The notes beneath the pieces were generated by a model that saw nothing but the letters and a program-made list of their open reading frames with translations, had not been told where the DNA came from and ran no database searches. 64,000 nucleotides of DNA. It comes from Actinomycetota bacterium. Its GTDB lineage: Bacteria > Actinomycetota > Actinomycetes > S36-B12. Each line of letters opens with the position of its first letter. The stretch's first letter is position 1. Positions 14,977 through 22,936 of the stretch are shown piece after piece. The position numbers and the translations under genes were made by a program. Where the stretch lies: the NCBI GenBank assembly GCA_016717115.1, contig JADKGE010000001.1, positions 248,001-312,000 of the forward strand, written 5' to 3'.

Positions 14977-16371
14977 TTATCGCTTCGTCACCTTCGCTAC
15001 AAGCGTTTGCATGGAGCCCATGAGCCCACCGGGAGCGATGAGAACCACCAGCACCACCAGGAGGCCGTAGATGAGGTTGGGCGCGTTGTTCGTCACCTGC
15101 TCGTCCCAGCCACGGTCCTCCGAGAGGCTGAGGACGAACTGCGGCAGCCAGACCAGGAGGACCGCACCGATGACCGCCCCCACGAGCGACGAGCGGCCGC
15201 CGAGGACGACACCGACGAGCAGGGACAAGGACAGGCCGAGACCGAAAGCACCGGGGCCGACGTAGCTGAGGATCTGGGCGAAGACCGCACCAGCCAGGGA
15301 GGCGAACAGGCTGCTGACGACGAACGCCGACACCTTCGACCCGGCCGGCGAGATGCCCGAGACGGCAGCGGCGACCGGATCATCACGTACCGCCTTCCAC
15401 ACGCGACCCTGACGGCCGCGCACGAGGTTGAGCGCGACGAAGGCGACGATGCAGGCCACCGCCACCGCCAACGACGCCTGCCACCTTTCCAGGATGAAGC
15501 CCAGGTCGATGTCGGATGTGCCGGTGGGATCGACGCCGGAGATGTCGGTGCCCCCGAGGTCGGGCGACAGCGAGGCTGCCCCGGACGGGAAGCTGTCGGG
15601 CGTGAGGAGATCTCCTGCGGAGGCGGACGCGTCGGCGGAGGGGAAGTTGTCCGCCGTCAGCAGGTCCCCCGGTGCCACCGTGGCGTCGGCCGACGGGAAG
15701 GTGTCGGCCGTCAGCAGATCCTCTGGCGCCACGGTGGCGTCGGCCGACGGGAAGTTGTCCGCCGTCAACAACTCCTCGGGCGCCAGCGACGCGTCAGCGG
15801 ATGGCAGCAGGGCCTCTCCGGACGGTGCCACCTCGGCGAACTGGTCCTCGAAGCCGGCGTCGAGCGCCGCGTAGCCGCCCTCGGGATACGGGACGGTCAA
15901 CTGGAGACCGGTCTCACCGCCGAGGAGGTCGGGGAACCGGTTCGCGATGGCCGGAATGCCCACCGCGATCCCGAGAGTGAGCCCGGCCAGATACGGGCCG
16001 CGCAGCCTGGCACCGAGGACGCCGATGAGCAGGCCGAACACGACGCCGCCCACCGCCGCGAACACCATGGCCCAGATGCCATTCATGGGCACGCCCAGGA
16101 TCGGCACCGTCTGCCAGTTCAACGTCGTGAGCGCGAACAGGTAGCCGCCGATGGCCATCAGCGCCCCGTTGCCGAGCGACACCTGGCCCGACAGGCCGAC
16201 CAGGATCACCATTCCGAACATGGCCGTCGCGTACATCGCGACGAGCGCGATGTAGTAGTTCATGAGGGGGTCGACCCGGTCGTTCACCTGCACCATGACC
16301 AGCCAGATGACGATGACGACGACCGCGTGCAGGACGAGCCGGGCACCGGGCAGGCGCATGAGGTTGCGCAC
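14977..16371 (-). CDS. livM: Branched-chain-type ABC permease LivM with a tandem-repeat loop
   Basis: The second permease of the liv-type importer, about 464 residues, longer than the ~320-380 of typical LivM. The N-terminal helices (QVSLGNGALMAIGGYL, GQVSLG signature) and the C-terminal block (ALNLVRGRQGRVWKAVRDDP, then AAAVSGI) are standard. Between them, about residues 180-275, is an insert of 18-residue repeats with LLTADNFPSADATVAPED as the unit. It lies in the loop expected on the outer face. The GTG at 16371 has AGGGGGA very close upstream; the ATG at 16359 is an alternative. It follows livH by 8 nt. Overall TM content is normal, so the insert probably leaves the channel intact. Confidence 0.85.
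   Translation of the reverse strand: MRNLMRLPGARLVLHAVVVIVIWLVMVQVNDRVDPLMNYYIALVAMYATAMFGMVILVGLSGQVSLGNGALMAIGGYLFALTTLNWQTVPILGVPMNGIWAMVFAAVGGVVFGLLIGVLGARLRGPYLAGLTLGIAVGIPAIANRFPDLLGGETGLQLTVPYPEGGYAALDAGFEDQFAEVAPSGEALLPSADASLAPEELLTADNFPSADATVAPEDLLTADTFPSADATVAPGDLLTADNFPSADASASAGDLLTPDSFPSGAASLSPDLGGTDISGVDPTGTSDIDLGFILERWQASLAVAVACIVAFVALNLVRGRQGRVWKAVRDDPVAAAVSGISPAGSKVSAFVVSSLFASLAGAVFAQILSYVGPGAFGLGLSLSLLVGVVLGGRSSLVGAVIGAVLLVWLPQFVLSLSEDRGWDEQVTNNAPNLIYGLLVVLVVLIAPGGLMGSMQTLVAKVTKR
15587..15802 (-). repeat. Four 54-bp in-frame tandem repeats within livM
   Basis: The motif GGGAAG recurs at 15587, 15641, 15695 and 15749, exactly 54 bp apart, and most of each unit is conserved. 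Each unit encodes 18 residues (D-x-F-P-S-A-D-A-x-x-A-P-x-D/E-L-L-T-A). Degenerate partial units flank the array on both sides (about 15545-15830). Near-identity of the units suggests recent duplication, so copy number may vary between strains. Confidence 0.85.
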
Positions 16372-16379
16372 GCGTCCCC

Positions 16380-17258
16380 CTAGACCGATCGTGCCGAGTT
16401 GTGCCCGAAGATGCCTTCGGGCTTGAGCAGGAGGTTCAGTGCGAGCAGCACGAGCGCGGCCACAGGCGCGTTGCTGGAGTCGCTGTATCCGGACACCACC
16501 GACAGCAGGAGTCCGGTGAAGATGCCCATGGAGACGGCGCCGACGAGGCTGTCGAGGCCGCCGATCACGGCCGCCGTGAATGCGAACACGAGGAGGATGT
16601 CGAAGCTGTTCGGCGAGATCGTCGAGGTGGGCGCGACCAGGACGCCGGCCACGGCTCCGACGATGCCGGCCAGCCCCCAGCCGATGGTGAGCGTGCGGCT
16701 GACGCGGACGCCCGAGAGCCGGGCGACTTCCGGATTGAAGGCCGTGGCCCGCATGGCCAGGCCCAGCGACGTACGGGTGAAGATCAGGGTCAGTCCCACG
16801 ACCAGTACTGCTGCGAAGCCGATCACGACCAGGTCGTACACCGACAGGGGCCACTCGTGGCCGAAGAGGGTGATGGCCGAGTTCCCGAAGGGCTGCGGGT
16901 ACGCCTGGCTGTCGCCGCCCCAGATCATGCCCGCGGCCGCCTGCAAGGCGATGAGGACGCCGAAGGTCGCGATGATGGCGCCCGAGGTGTCCATGCGCTT
17001 CACCGGACCGAGCACCAGGTACTGGATGATCACCCCGAGGATCGCGCCCGCGATGATCGCGCCGATGAGAGCGACGTACCAGGACCCCGTCGCCGTCTGG
17101 ATGGACAGGGCGATGAAGGTGGTGAACATCGCCTGGCCCACCTGGGCGAAGTTCACGACGCGGGTGGCCCGCCAGGTCAGGACCAGGGCCAAGGCCATGA
17201 GCGCGATGATCGCGCCGGAGCCGATCCCACCGAGCAGGTAGTCGACGAACTGCATCAT
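16380..17258 (-). CDS. livH: Branched-chain-type ABC permease LivH
   Basis: The first permease of the importer, 292 residues, with about eight hydrophobic helices. It begins MMQFVDYLLGGIGSGAIIAL and includes the family's VVNFAQVGQAMF segment and the GGLDSLVGAV region near the C-terminus. With LivM it forms the transmembrane pathway. It lies 21 nt after livF. The start is ATG at 17258 or the next ATG at 17255; neither has a strong ribosome site. Confidence 0.9.
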   Translation of the reverse strand: MMQFVDYLLGGIGSGAIIALMALALVLTWRATRVVNFAQVGQAMFTTFIALSIQTATGSWYVALIGAIIAGAILGVIIQYLVLGPVKRMDTSGAIIATFGVLIALQAAAGMIWGGDSQAYPQPFGNSAITLFGHEWPLSVYDLVVIGFAAVLVVGLTLIFTRTSLGLAMRATAFNPEVARLSGVRVSRTLTIGWGLAGIVGAVAGVLVAPTSTISPNSFDILLVFAFTAAVIGGLDSLVGAVSMGIFTGLLLSVVSGYSDSSNAPVAALVLLALNLLLKPEGIFGHNSARSV

Positions 17259-17279
17259 GACGGCACCGTCCCTTGCCCG

Positions 17280-17984
17280 CTAGTAGCCGAGGTACGCATG
17301 GCGCAGCTCCTCATGGGCGGCGATGTCAGCGGCCCGGCCCGACATGACGACCTGGCCGAGATTCAGGACCACGGCAGTGTGCGCGACGCGAAGGGCGGTC
17401 ACGGCGTTCTGCTCGACCAGCAGGACGGCGATGTTCGCCTCGGTGGCCAGGCCCTTCACCATCTCGAGGATCTGCGTGACGATCAACGGCGCCAGCCCGA
17501 GGGACGGCTCGTCGAGCAGCAGGCACTCTGGGGCGCACATCAACGCCCGACCGATGGCCAGCTGCTGGCGCTCGCCTCCACTGAGGGTGTCCGCGCGCAT
17601 CTTCCGCCGCTCCCCCAGCACCGGGAACATGTCGTAGAACTGGGCGTGCAGAGCCGTTCGCGCGGCGCGGCTGCGCCACATTCCGCCGAGCCTGAGGTTC
17701 TCGTCGACAGTCAGCTCGGGAACCGTGGACCGGCCTTCGGGCACCAGCGACACGCCCATGCGGACGACGTCCTCGGCCTTGTGCCCCGTGAGGACCTTCC
17801 CGTCGAGGGAGGCGGAACCCGACGCGGGCTTCACCAGCCCCGCGAGGGTGCGCATGAGGGTGGACTTGCCCGCGCCGTTCGCGCCGATGACGGCGGTCAC
17901 CTCTCCGCGAGGCACCTCCAAGGACACGTGGGAGAGCGCCTGCACGGGCCCGTAGTTCACGCAGAGGTCGTCGATGCTGAGCAT
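17280..17984 (-). CDS. livF: Branched-chain-type ABC transporter ATPase LivF
   Basis: An ATPase subunit of 234 residues. It has Walker A GANGAGKST, signature LSGGERQQLAIGRAL, Walker B CLLLDEPSLGLAP and an H-loop-containing C-terminus typical of LivF. Its start overlaps the livG stop in ATGA (17984-17987), indicating translational coupling. It pairs with LivG to power the LivHM channel. Confidence 0.93.
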   Translation of the reverse strand: MLSIDDLCVNYGPVQALSHVSLEVPRGEVTAVIGANGAGKSTLMRTLAGLVKPASGSASLDGKVLTGHKAEDVVRMGVSLVPEGRSTVPELTVDENLRLGGMWRSRAARTALHAQFYDMFPVLGERRKMRADTLSGGERQQLAIGRALMCAPECLLLDEPSLGLAPLIVTQILEMVKGLATEANIAVLLVEQNAVTALRVAHTAVVLNLGQVVMSGRAADIAAHEELRHAYLGY

Positions 17985-18766
17985 CAGGCCGCACCCTCCT
18001 CGCCGAGGTAGGCCGCAAGCACGGCCGGGTTGTTGCGGACCTCATCGGGCGTGCCGGATGCGATGACCTTTCCGGCGTCGAGCACCCAGATCAGGTCGCA
18101 CACCGACATGACCAGCTCCATGTGGTGCTCGACCAGCAGGACGGTGCGCTTCGGTACCCAGCTGCGGATGAGCCGTTCCAGCTCCTCCATGTCCGGCGCC
18201 CCGACACCGCCGGCCGGCTCGTCCAGCAGCAGGAGCGTCGGGTCGCACACGAGGGCCCGGGCGAGGGCGACCTTCTTCTGAACGGGGTACGGCAGCTCTC
18301 CGGGGAGGCGCTCGGCCTCCTCCGCAATGCCGAGCTCGGTCATGACCTCCAGAGCACGAGTGCGGAGCCGCTCGGTCTCGATGTCGGTCCACGGCATCGC
18401 CAGCGACTGAGAGACCAGCCCGCTTCGCACCCGAGACGACCCGCCGAGCATCACGTTCTCCAGTGCGCTCAGGCTGGCGAACAGGCCGACGCCCTGCAGC
18501 GTGCGCGAGATCCCCATCTTCGTGAGCCGATGCGCGCGGATGTGCTTGCGGATGCGTCCGTCGTAGCGCACGTCGCCCGACTCCGGCTTCACGAAGCCGC
18601 TGATCACGTTGAACACGGTGGTCTTGCCCGCCCCGTTGGGCCCGATCAGCCCCGTGACCGTGCCCTGGGGGACGGAGATGCTCACGCCGTCGAGGATCTG
18701 CAGCCCGCTGAGACGGACGCGGATGTCATGCAGCGAGAGCAGCGACTCGGCAGCCGGGCCTGTCAC
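17984..18766 (-). CDS. livG: Branched-chain-type ABC transporter ATPase LivG
   Basis: The first gene of the liv operon, a 260-residue ATPase. It has Walker A GPNGAGKTT, the LivG-type IRKHIRAHRLTKMGISRTLQ segment and Walker B LLLLDEPAGG. The expected LSGG signature position instead reads LPGELPYPVQKKVALARAL, a divergent signature; ATPase function is still likely because LivG homologues vary here. The GTG at 18766 has GAGGGGAG upstream. It lies 169 bp from rplA with a terminator and a putative promoter between. Confidence 0.88.
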   Translation of the reverse strand: MTGPAAESLLSLHDIRVRLSGLQILDGVSISVPQGTVTGLIGPNGAGKTTVFNVISGFVKPESGDVRYDGRIRKHIRAHRLTKMGISRTLQGVGLFASLSALENVMLGGSSRVRSGLVSQSLAMPWTDIETERLRTRALEVMTELGIAEEAERLPGELPYPVQKKVALARALVCDPTLLLLDEPAGGVGAPDMEELERLIRSWVPKRTVLLVEHHMELVMSVCDLIWVLDAGKVIASGTPDEVRNNPAVLAAYLGEEGAA

Positions 18767-18822
18767 GGGCTCTCCCCTCGAACCGCGAGCGCCGCAGGCG
18801 GGAGCCGGGGCGTGGTCGGCAC

Positions 18823-18851
18823 AGTCTGTCTGCGACCCGTTCAGCGGTCAA
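18823..18851 (-). promoter_or_regulatory. Possible liv operon promoter
   Basis: On the minus strand TTGACC (18851-18846), a 17-nt spacer and CAGACT (18828-18823). The -10 match is weak. Confidence 0.3.
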
Positions 18852-18886
18852 TCGGATTGGCCAAACCGCAACGTAGCCACAAAGAC

Positions 18887-18916
18887 GAGGGTGGCCCGGA
18901 GATCCGGACCACCCTC
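18887..18916 (-). terminator. Terminator of rplKA
   Basis: A 14-nt inverted repeat with one mismatch (arms 18887-18900 and 18903-18916; GAGGGTGG...CCACCCTC) lies 19 nt after the rplA stop codon. It separates the ribosomal genes from the liv operon. Confidence 0.65.
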
Positions 18917-18935
18917 GCCTTCGTATCGGGACGAA

Positions 18936-19649
18936 CTACGCGTCGTCCTCCGACAGGAGGTTCTTCACGCGGTTCGGATCCACGGGGATGCCGGGACCCA
19001 TCGTCGACGACATCGTCGCCTTGCGCACATAGCGGCCCTTGGCCGCAGACGGCTTCAGCCGCAGGATCTCGTCGAGGGCGGCGGCGTAGTTCTCCACGAG
19101 TGCCTGCTCCGTGAAGGACGCCTTCCCGATCGGGAAGTGCAGGTTGGAGTGCTTGTCGACGCGGAACTCGATCTTGCCGCCCTTGATCTCGGTGACGGCC
19201 TTCGCGACGTCCATCGTGACCGTTCCGGTCTTCGGGTTGGGCATGAGGCCGCGCGGGCCTAGCACCTTGCCGAGGGTGCCGACCTTGCCCATGAGATCGG
19301 GCGTGGCGACAGCGGCGTCGAAGTCCGTCCAGCCGCCCTTGACCTTCTCGATCATGTCGTCGGAGCCGACGAAGTCGGCGCCGGCCGCGCGTGCCTCGTC
19401 GGCCTTGTCACCGTTGGCGAAGACCAGGACCCGTGCGGTCTTGCCGGTGCCGTGCGGGAGGTTGACGGTGCCGCGGACCATCTGGTCGGCCTTGCGGGGG
19501 TCGACGCCAAGCCGCATCGATACCTCGACGGTGGGATCGAACTTGGTCGAGATGGTGTCCTTGACGATGCGGACCGCGGACAGCGGTGCGTACAGCTCGT
19601 CGGGATCGATCTTCTCTGCTGCTGCCATGTAGGCCTTGCTGCGCTTCAT
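18936..19649 (-). CDS. rplA: Ribosomal protein uL1
   Basis: uL1 of the 50S L1 stalk, 237 residues. It has the expected GTGKTARVLVFA and GKVLGPRGLMPNPKTGT blocks. The ATG at 19649 has GAAGGAG upstream. It follows rplK by 77 nt. In most actinobacteria rplJ comes soon after; here a terminator and the liv operon follow. Confidence 0.96.
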   Translation of the reverse strand: MKRSKAYMAAAEKIDPDELYAPLSAVRIVKDTISTKFDPTVEVSMRLGVDPRKADQMVRGTVNLPHGTGKTARVLVFANGDKADEARAAGADFVGSDDMIEKVKGGWTDFDAAVATPDLMGKVGTLGKVLGPRGLMPNPKTGTVTMDVAKAVTEIKGGKIEFRVDKHSNLHFPIGKASFTEQALVENYAAALDEILRLKPSAAKGRYVRKATMSSTMGPGIPVDPNRVKNLLSEDDA

Positions 19650-19726
19650 GTCTGCTCCTTCGCAGTGCGTGGTTGGCGAGCCGCGCTGGCTCTCCCACGG
19701 GGTGGGGTGTGCGGGTTGCGGGCTAC

Positions 19727-20161
19727 TCAGCCGGCAACGGTGATGCCCATCTGGCGTGCGGTGCCCTCGATGATCTTCATCGCGGCGTCGACGTCGTTGG
19801 CATTGAGATCGGGCATCTTGGTCTCGGCGATCTCACGAACCTGATCGCGAGTGATGGTGCCCGCCTTGACCTTCGGTGCTTCGCCGGAGCCCTTTTCGAG
19901 ACCGGCTGCCTTGAGGATGAGGCGGGACGCCGGCGGCGTCTTCAGCGTGAAGTCGAACGTGCGGTCCTCGTAGACCGTGATCTCCACGGGGACGACGTTG
20001 CCGCGCTGGTTCTCGGTGGCGGCGTTGTAGGCCTTGCAGAACTCCATGATGTTGACGCCGTGCTGGCCCAGCGCGGGGCCGACCGGCGGGGCCGGGTTGG
20101 CGGCGCCAGCCTGGATCTGCAACTTGATCAGGCCGGCAACCTTCTTCTTCTTCGGTGCCAT
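19727..20161 (-). CDS. rplK: Ribosomal protein uL11
   Basis: uL11, which binds the GTPase-associated region of 23S rRNA; 144 residues. It shows the thiostrepton-site N-terminal domain (KLQIQAGAANPAPPVGPALGQHGVNIMEF) split around PVGPALGQHG, and the C-terminal rRNA-binding domain ending KMPDLNANDVDAAMKIIEGT. It lies 75 nt after nusG in the usual secE-nusG-rplK-rplA order. Confidence 0.96.
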   Translation of the reverse strand: MAPKKKKVAGLIKLQIQAGAANPAPPVGPALGQHGVNIMEFCKAYNAATENQRGNVVPVEITVYEDRTFDFTLKTPPASRLILKAAGLEKGSGEAPKVKAGTITRDQVREIAETKMPDLNANDVDAAMKIIEGTARQMGITVAG

Positions 20162-20236
20162 GGTGTGTCGGGTCCTTCGTTGTGGTTGCTCCTCAGGCGG
20201 CGCCTGCGGAGGACGTGCGGTGACGCGTGGTGCTCG

Positions 20237-21085
20237 CTAGTTCTTGTTGATCTGGCTGAAGGCCAGCTCGACAGGAGTCTCGCGACCGAAGATCTCGACG
20301 AGGCCGGTGACCTTCTGGGCCTCGATGTTGATCTCGGAGACTGTGGCGTGCAGGGTGGCGAAGGGGCCGTCGACCACGGTGACGGAATCGCCCACCGCGA
20401 AGTCGATCTCGACCTGCTGCGCCGAGGAGCCGCCGCCGGATGCCGGCGAACCGGGCGTGGCCGCCTTCTTCTCGGGCGCCGGCGCCAGGATGCCGACGAC
20501 CTCGTCGAGGGACAGCGGCGCGGGCTGATGGCCGTGGCCGACAAAGCCCGTGACACCGGGGGTATGACGGATGGCGCCCCACGACTCGTCGGTCAGGTCC
20601 ATGCGCACGAGGACGTATCCGGGGAACTTGTTCCGCCGGACGAGCTTGCGCACGCCGCTCTTGATCTCCGTGACCTCTTCCATCGGCACCTCGACCTGGA
20701 AGATGTAGTCCTCCATGTTCATGGTGGTGATCCGGGTCTCGATGTTGCCCTTGACCTTGTTCTCGTAGCCGGCGTAGGAGTGGATGACGTACCAGTCGCC
20801 GGGAGCGATGCGCATCTGCTCGCGGAAGGCGACGGCCGGATCCTCCTCCTCGATCGCCTCCTCGACGATCTCCTCGGCCTCGGCCACGACCTCCGCCTCC
20901 TCGACGACCTCAAGCGCGTCCTCGACGGCGGCCTCCGCGACGGCCTCGTCGACAGCGGCCTCCTCGATGCCGGTCTCCGCCTCGATGGCCTCCTCGACGG
21001 CGGCCTCCGCGACGACGTCAGCCGACCCCGTGTTGAAGGGGTCGGTCGTGGGGGCCGAGAAGTCCTGGTCGGACACTGTGGTCAT
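20237..21085 (-). CDS. nusG: Transcription factor NusG with long acidic N-terminal extension
   Basis: A processivity and termination factor that binds RNA polymerase beta' and couples transcription to translation; 282 residues. The NGN domain starts near residue 95 (GDWYVIHSYAGYENKVK) and contains RRNKFPGYVLVRMDL. A Pro/Ala linker and the KOW domain (VGDSVTVVDGPFATLHATV) follow. About 90 N-terminal residues are Ala/Glu/Val-rich and highly acidic, as seen to a lesser degree in other actinobacteria. The ATG at 21085 is only 1 nt from AGGAG; the GTG at 21076 is better spaced and may be used. Confidence 0.93.
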   Translation of the reverse strand: MTTVSDQDFSAPTTDPFNTGSADVVAEAAVEEAIEAETGIEEAAVDEAVAEAAVEDALEVVEEAEVVAEAEEIVEEAIEEEDPAVAFREQMRIAPGDWYVIHSYAGYENKVKGNIETRITTMNMEDYIFQVEVPMEEVTEIKSGVRKLVRRNKFPGYVLVRMDLTDESWGAIRHTPGVTGFVGHGHQPAPLSLDEVVGILAPAPEKKAATPGSPASGGGSSAQQVEIDFAVGDSVTVVDGPFATLHATVSEINIEAQKVTGLVEIFGRETPVELAFSQINKN

Positions 21086-21127
21086 TCTCCTTGCGTTGGC
21101 GATGGGCAGGCAGCGAGCGAGCGGGCG

Positions 21128-21388
21128 TCAGCCGCCGAAGACGAACAGAACTCCCCGGGCGAAGACGTAGTCGAGCGCGGCGATGATCCCCGCCATCACG
21201 ACTACGAAGATGATGACCACGGTCGTGTAGGCGATGAGTTCCTTGCGCGTCGGCCAGATGACCTTGCGCAGTTCCGCGACGACCTGCCTGATGAACAGGG
21301 CAAGCCGGGAGAACACGTTGCCCTCGGCGCGGTCCTTGCGGCCGCGGCCATCCGACCCGCGGTCGGGCAGGGCGTCGGTGTCCGTCAT
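21128..21388 (-). CDS. secE: Preprotein translocase subunit SecE
   Basis: The small clamp subunit of the SecYEG channel, 86 residues. A charged N-terminus is followed by the conserved amphipathic VVAELRKVIWPTRKEL segment and one transmembrane helix near the C-terminus, as in single-span actinobacterial SecE. It is located between tRNA-Trp and nusG, as usual. The ATG at 21388 has AGGAAGG upstream. Confidence 0.93.
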   Translation of the reverse strand: MTDTDALPDRGSDGRGRKDRAEGNVFSRLALFIRQVVAELRKVIWPTRKELIAYTTVVIIFVVVMAGIIAALDYVFARGVLFVFGG

Positions 21389-21467
21389 GCCTTCCTACCT
21401 TCGTCTCGTCCGTGCACCCCGCGCGGCGCGCGGGGCCCTCCGTGCCAACCGATCCTCGATCGACTCG

Positions 21468-21540
21468 CAGGGCCGGAGGGACTTGAACCCCCAACCGCCG
21501 GTTTTGGAGACCGGTGCTCTACCAATTGAGCTACGACCCT
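21468..21540 (-). tRNA. tRNA-Trp (CCA)
   Basis: A 73-nt cloverleaf. The anticodon stem is CCGGT/ACCGG with loop CTCCAAA, giving anticodon CCA. The acceptor stem is AGGGTCG/CGGCCCT with G as discriminator, and the T loop TTCAAGT is present. The 3' CCA is not encoded. It sits upstream of secE as in other actinobacteria. Confidence 0.95.
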
Positions 21541-21670
21541 TCGACCCGGTCGTGCAGCCGCCCGAGGGCAGGCTGACGCCGACCTAGTTCGCCGGGAAGT
21601 CTACGGTCCGGCCGCTCGCCGGGTCCAATCCGCCCCTCGCGGGGCAATCCGGGACTGCAAGGATGGGGCC

Positions 21671-22873
21671 ATGACCTCACGCGTGTCCCGGCGGATCGCC
21701 GCCATCACCGAATCCGCCACCCTCGCGGTCGACGCCAAGGCGAAGGCCCTCAAGGCGGCCGGCCGGCCCGTGATCGGCTTCGGCGCCGGCGAACCGGATT
21801 TCCCGACCCCCGAGTACATCGTCGAGGCGGCCATCGCCGCCTGCGCGGACCCCCGCTGGCACCGGTACACCCCCGCTGGGGGCCTTCCGGACCTGAAGGA
21901 GGCGGTCGCGGTCAAGACGCTGCGCGACTCGGGACTCGCCGTTCGCGCCAGCCAGGTCCTGGTCACCAACGGCGGCAAGCAGGCCCTCTACAACGCGTTC
22001 GCCACCCTGCTCGACCCGGGCGACGAGGTGCTCCTGCCCGCGCCCTACTGGACGACCTACCCCGAGTCCATCCGGCTCGCCGGCGGCACTCCGGTCGACG
22101 TCCTCACGGACGAGACCTCCGGCTACCGGGCCACCGTCGACCAGCTCGAGGCGGCCCGCACCGACCGCACCAAGGTGCTGGTCTTCGTGTCCCCCTCGAA
22201 CCCCACCGGAGCGGTGTACACCCCGGCCGAGGTCAAGGCCATCGGCGAATGGGCCGTCGACAAGGGGCTGTGGGTCGTCACCGACGAGATCTACGAGCAC
22301 CTCGTCTACGGCGACGCCGAGTTCTCGTCGATGCCCGTCCTGGTGCCCGCCCTCCTCGACCGCTGCGTCGTCGTCAACGGAGTGGCCAAGACCTATGCGA
22401 TGACCGGCTGGCGGGTCGGCTGGATGATCGGCCCGGACGACGTGGTCAAGGCGGCGACGAACCTCCAGTCGCACGCCACGTCGAACGTCGCCAACGTCTC
22501 GCAGGTGGCCGCGCTGGCAGCGGTGAGCGGCGACCTGGCGGCCGTGGCGCAGATGCGCACGGCCTTCGACCGCCGTCGAGTGCTCATGACCGGGCTGCTC
22601 GACGCGATCCCGGGGGTGACGTGCCCATTGCCCGAGGGTGCGTTCTACGTATATCCCTCCGTCAAGCCGCTCATCGGCCGATCACTGCGGGGCACCACCA
22701 TCGAGTCGTCGGCCCACCTCGCCGGCCTCATCCTCGATCAGGCAGAGGTCGCCGTGGTTCCCGGCGAGGCCTTCGGCACCCCTGGCTACCTCCGGCTGTC
22801 CTATGCCACCTCCGACGCGGACATCACCGAGGGCGTCAGCCGCATGGCGGCCCTGCTCGCCGAGGCGGGGTAG
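21671..22873 (+). CDS. Aspartate/aromatic-type aminotransferase (class I, PLP)
   Basis: A pyridoxal-phosphate aminotransferase of fold type I, 400 residues. It has GFGAGEPDFPTP, the cofactor-loop TNGGKQALYN, substrate-side SPSNPTGAVY and the PLP-lysine motif NGVAKTYAMTGWRVGW, with the C-terminal arginine in PGYLRLSYA. This is closest to the aspartate aminotransferase Ib group, so aspartate-2-oxoglutarate transamination is the likely reaction; substrate range could be wider. The ATG at 21671 has AAGGA upstream. It lies on the opposite strand to its neighbours, between tRNA-Trp and murB, a position used in several actinobacteria. Confidence 0.9.
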   Translation: MTSRVSRRIAAITESATLAVDAKAKALKAAGRPVIGFGAGEPDFPTPEYIVEAAIAACADPRWHRYTPAGGLPDLKEAVAVKTLRDSGLAVRASQVLVTNGGKQALYNAFATLLDPGDEVLLPAPYWTTYPESIRLAGGTPVDVLTDETSGYRATVDQLEAARTDRTKVLVFVSPSNPTGAVYTPAEVKAIGEWAVDKGLWVVTDEIYEHLVYGDAEFSSMPVLVPALLDRCVVVNGVAKTYAMTGWRVGWMIGPDDVVKAATNLQSHATSNVANVSQVAALAAVSGDLAAVAQMRTAFDRRRVLMTGLLDAIPGVTCPLPEGAFYVYPSVKPLIGRSLRGTTIESSAHLAGLILDQAEVAVVPGEAFGTPGYLRLSYATSDADITEGVSRMAALLAEAG

Positions 22874-22936
22874 GCCGTCCCGCACCCGGCGGCCCTTGCG
22901 CCCGCGGTGCCTGACGACGGCCCGCAGGGGACTCCC

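Noticed and set aside
14671..16383. Plus-strand frame opposite livM with repeats
   Set aside because: The repeats are simply the reverse strand of the livM tandem repeat.
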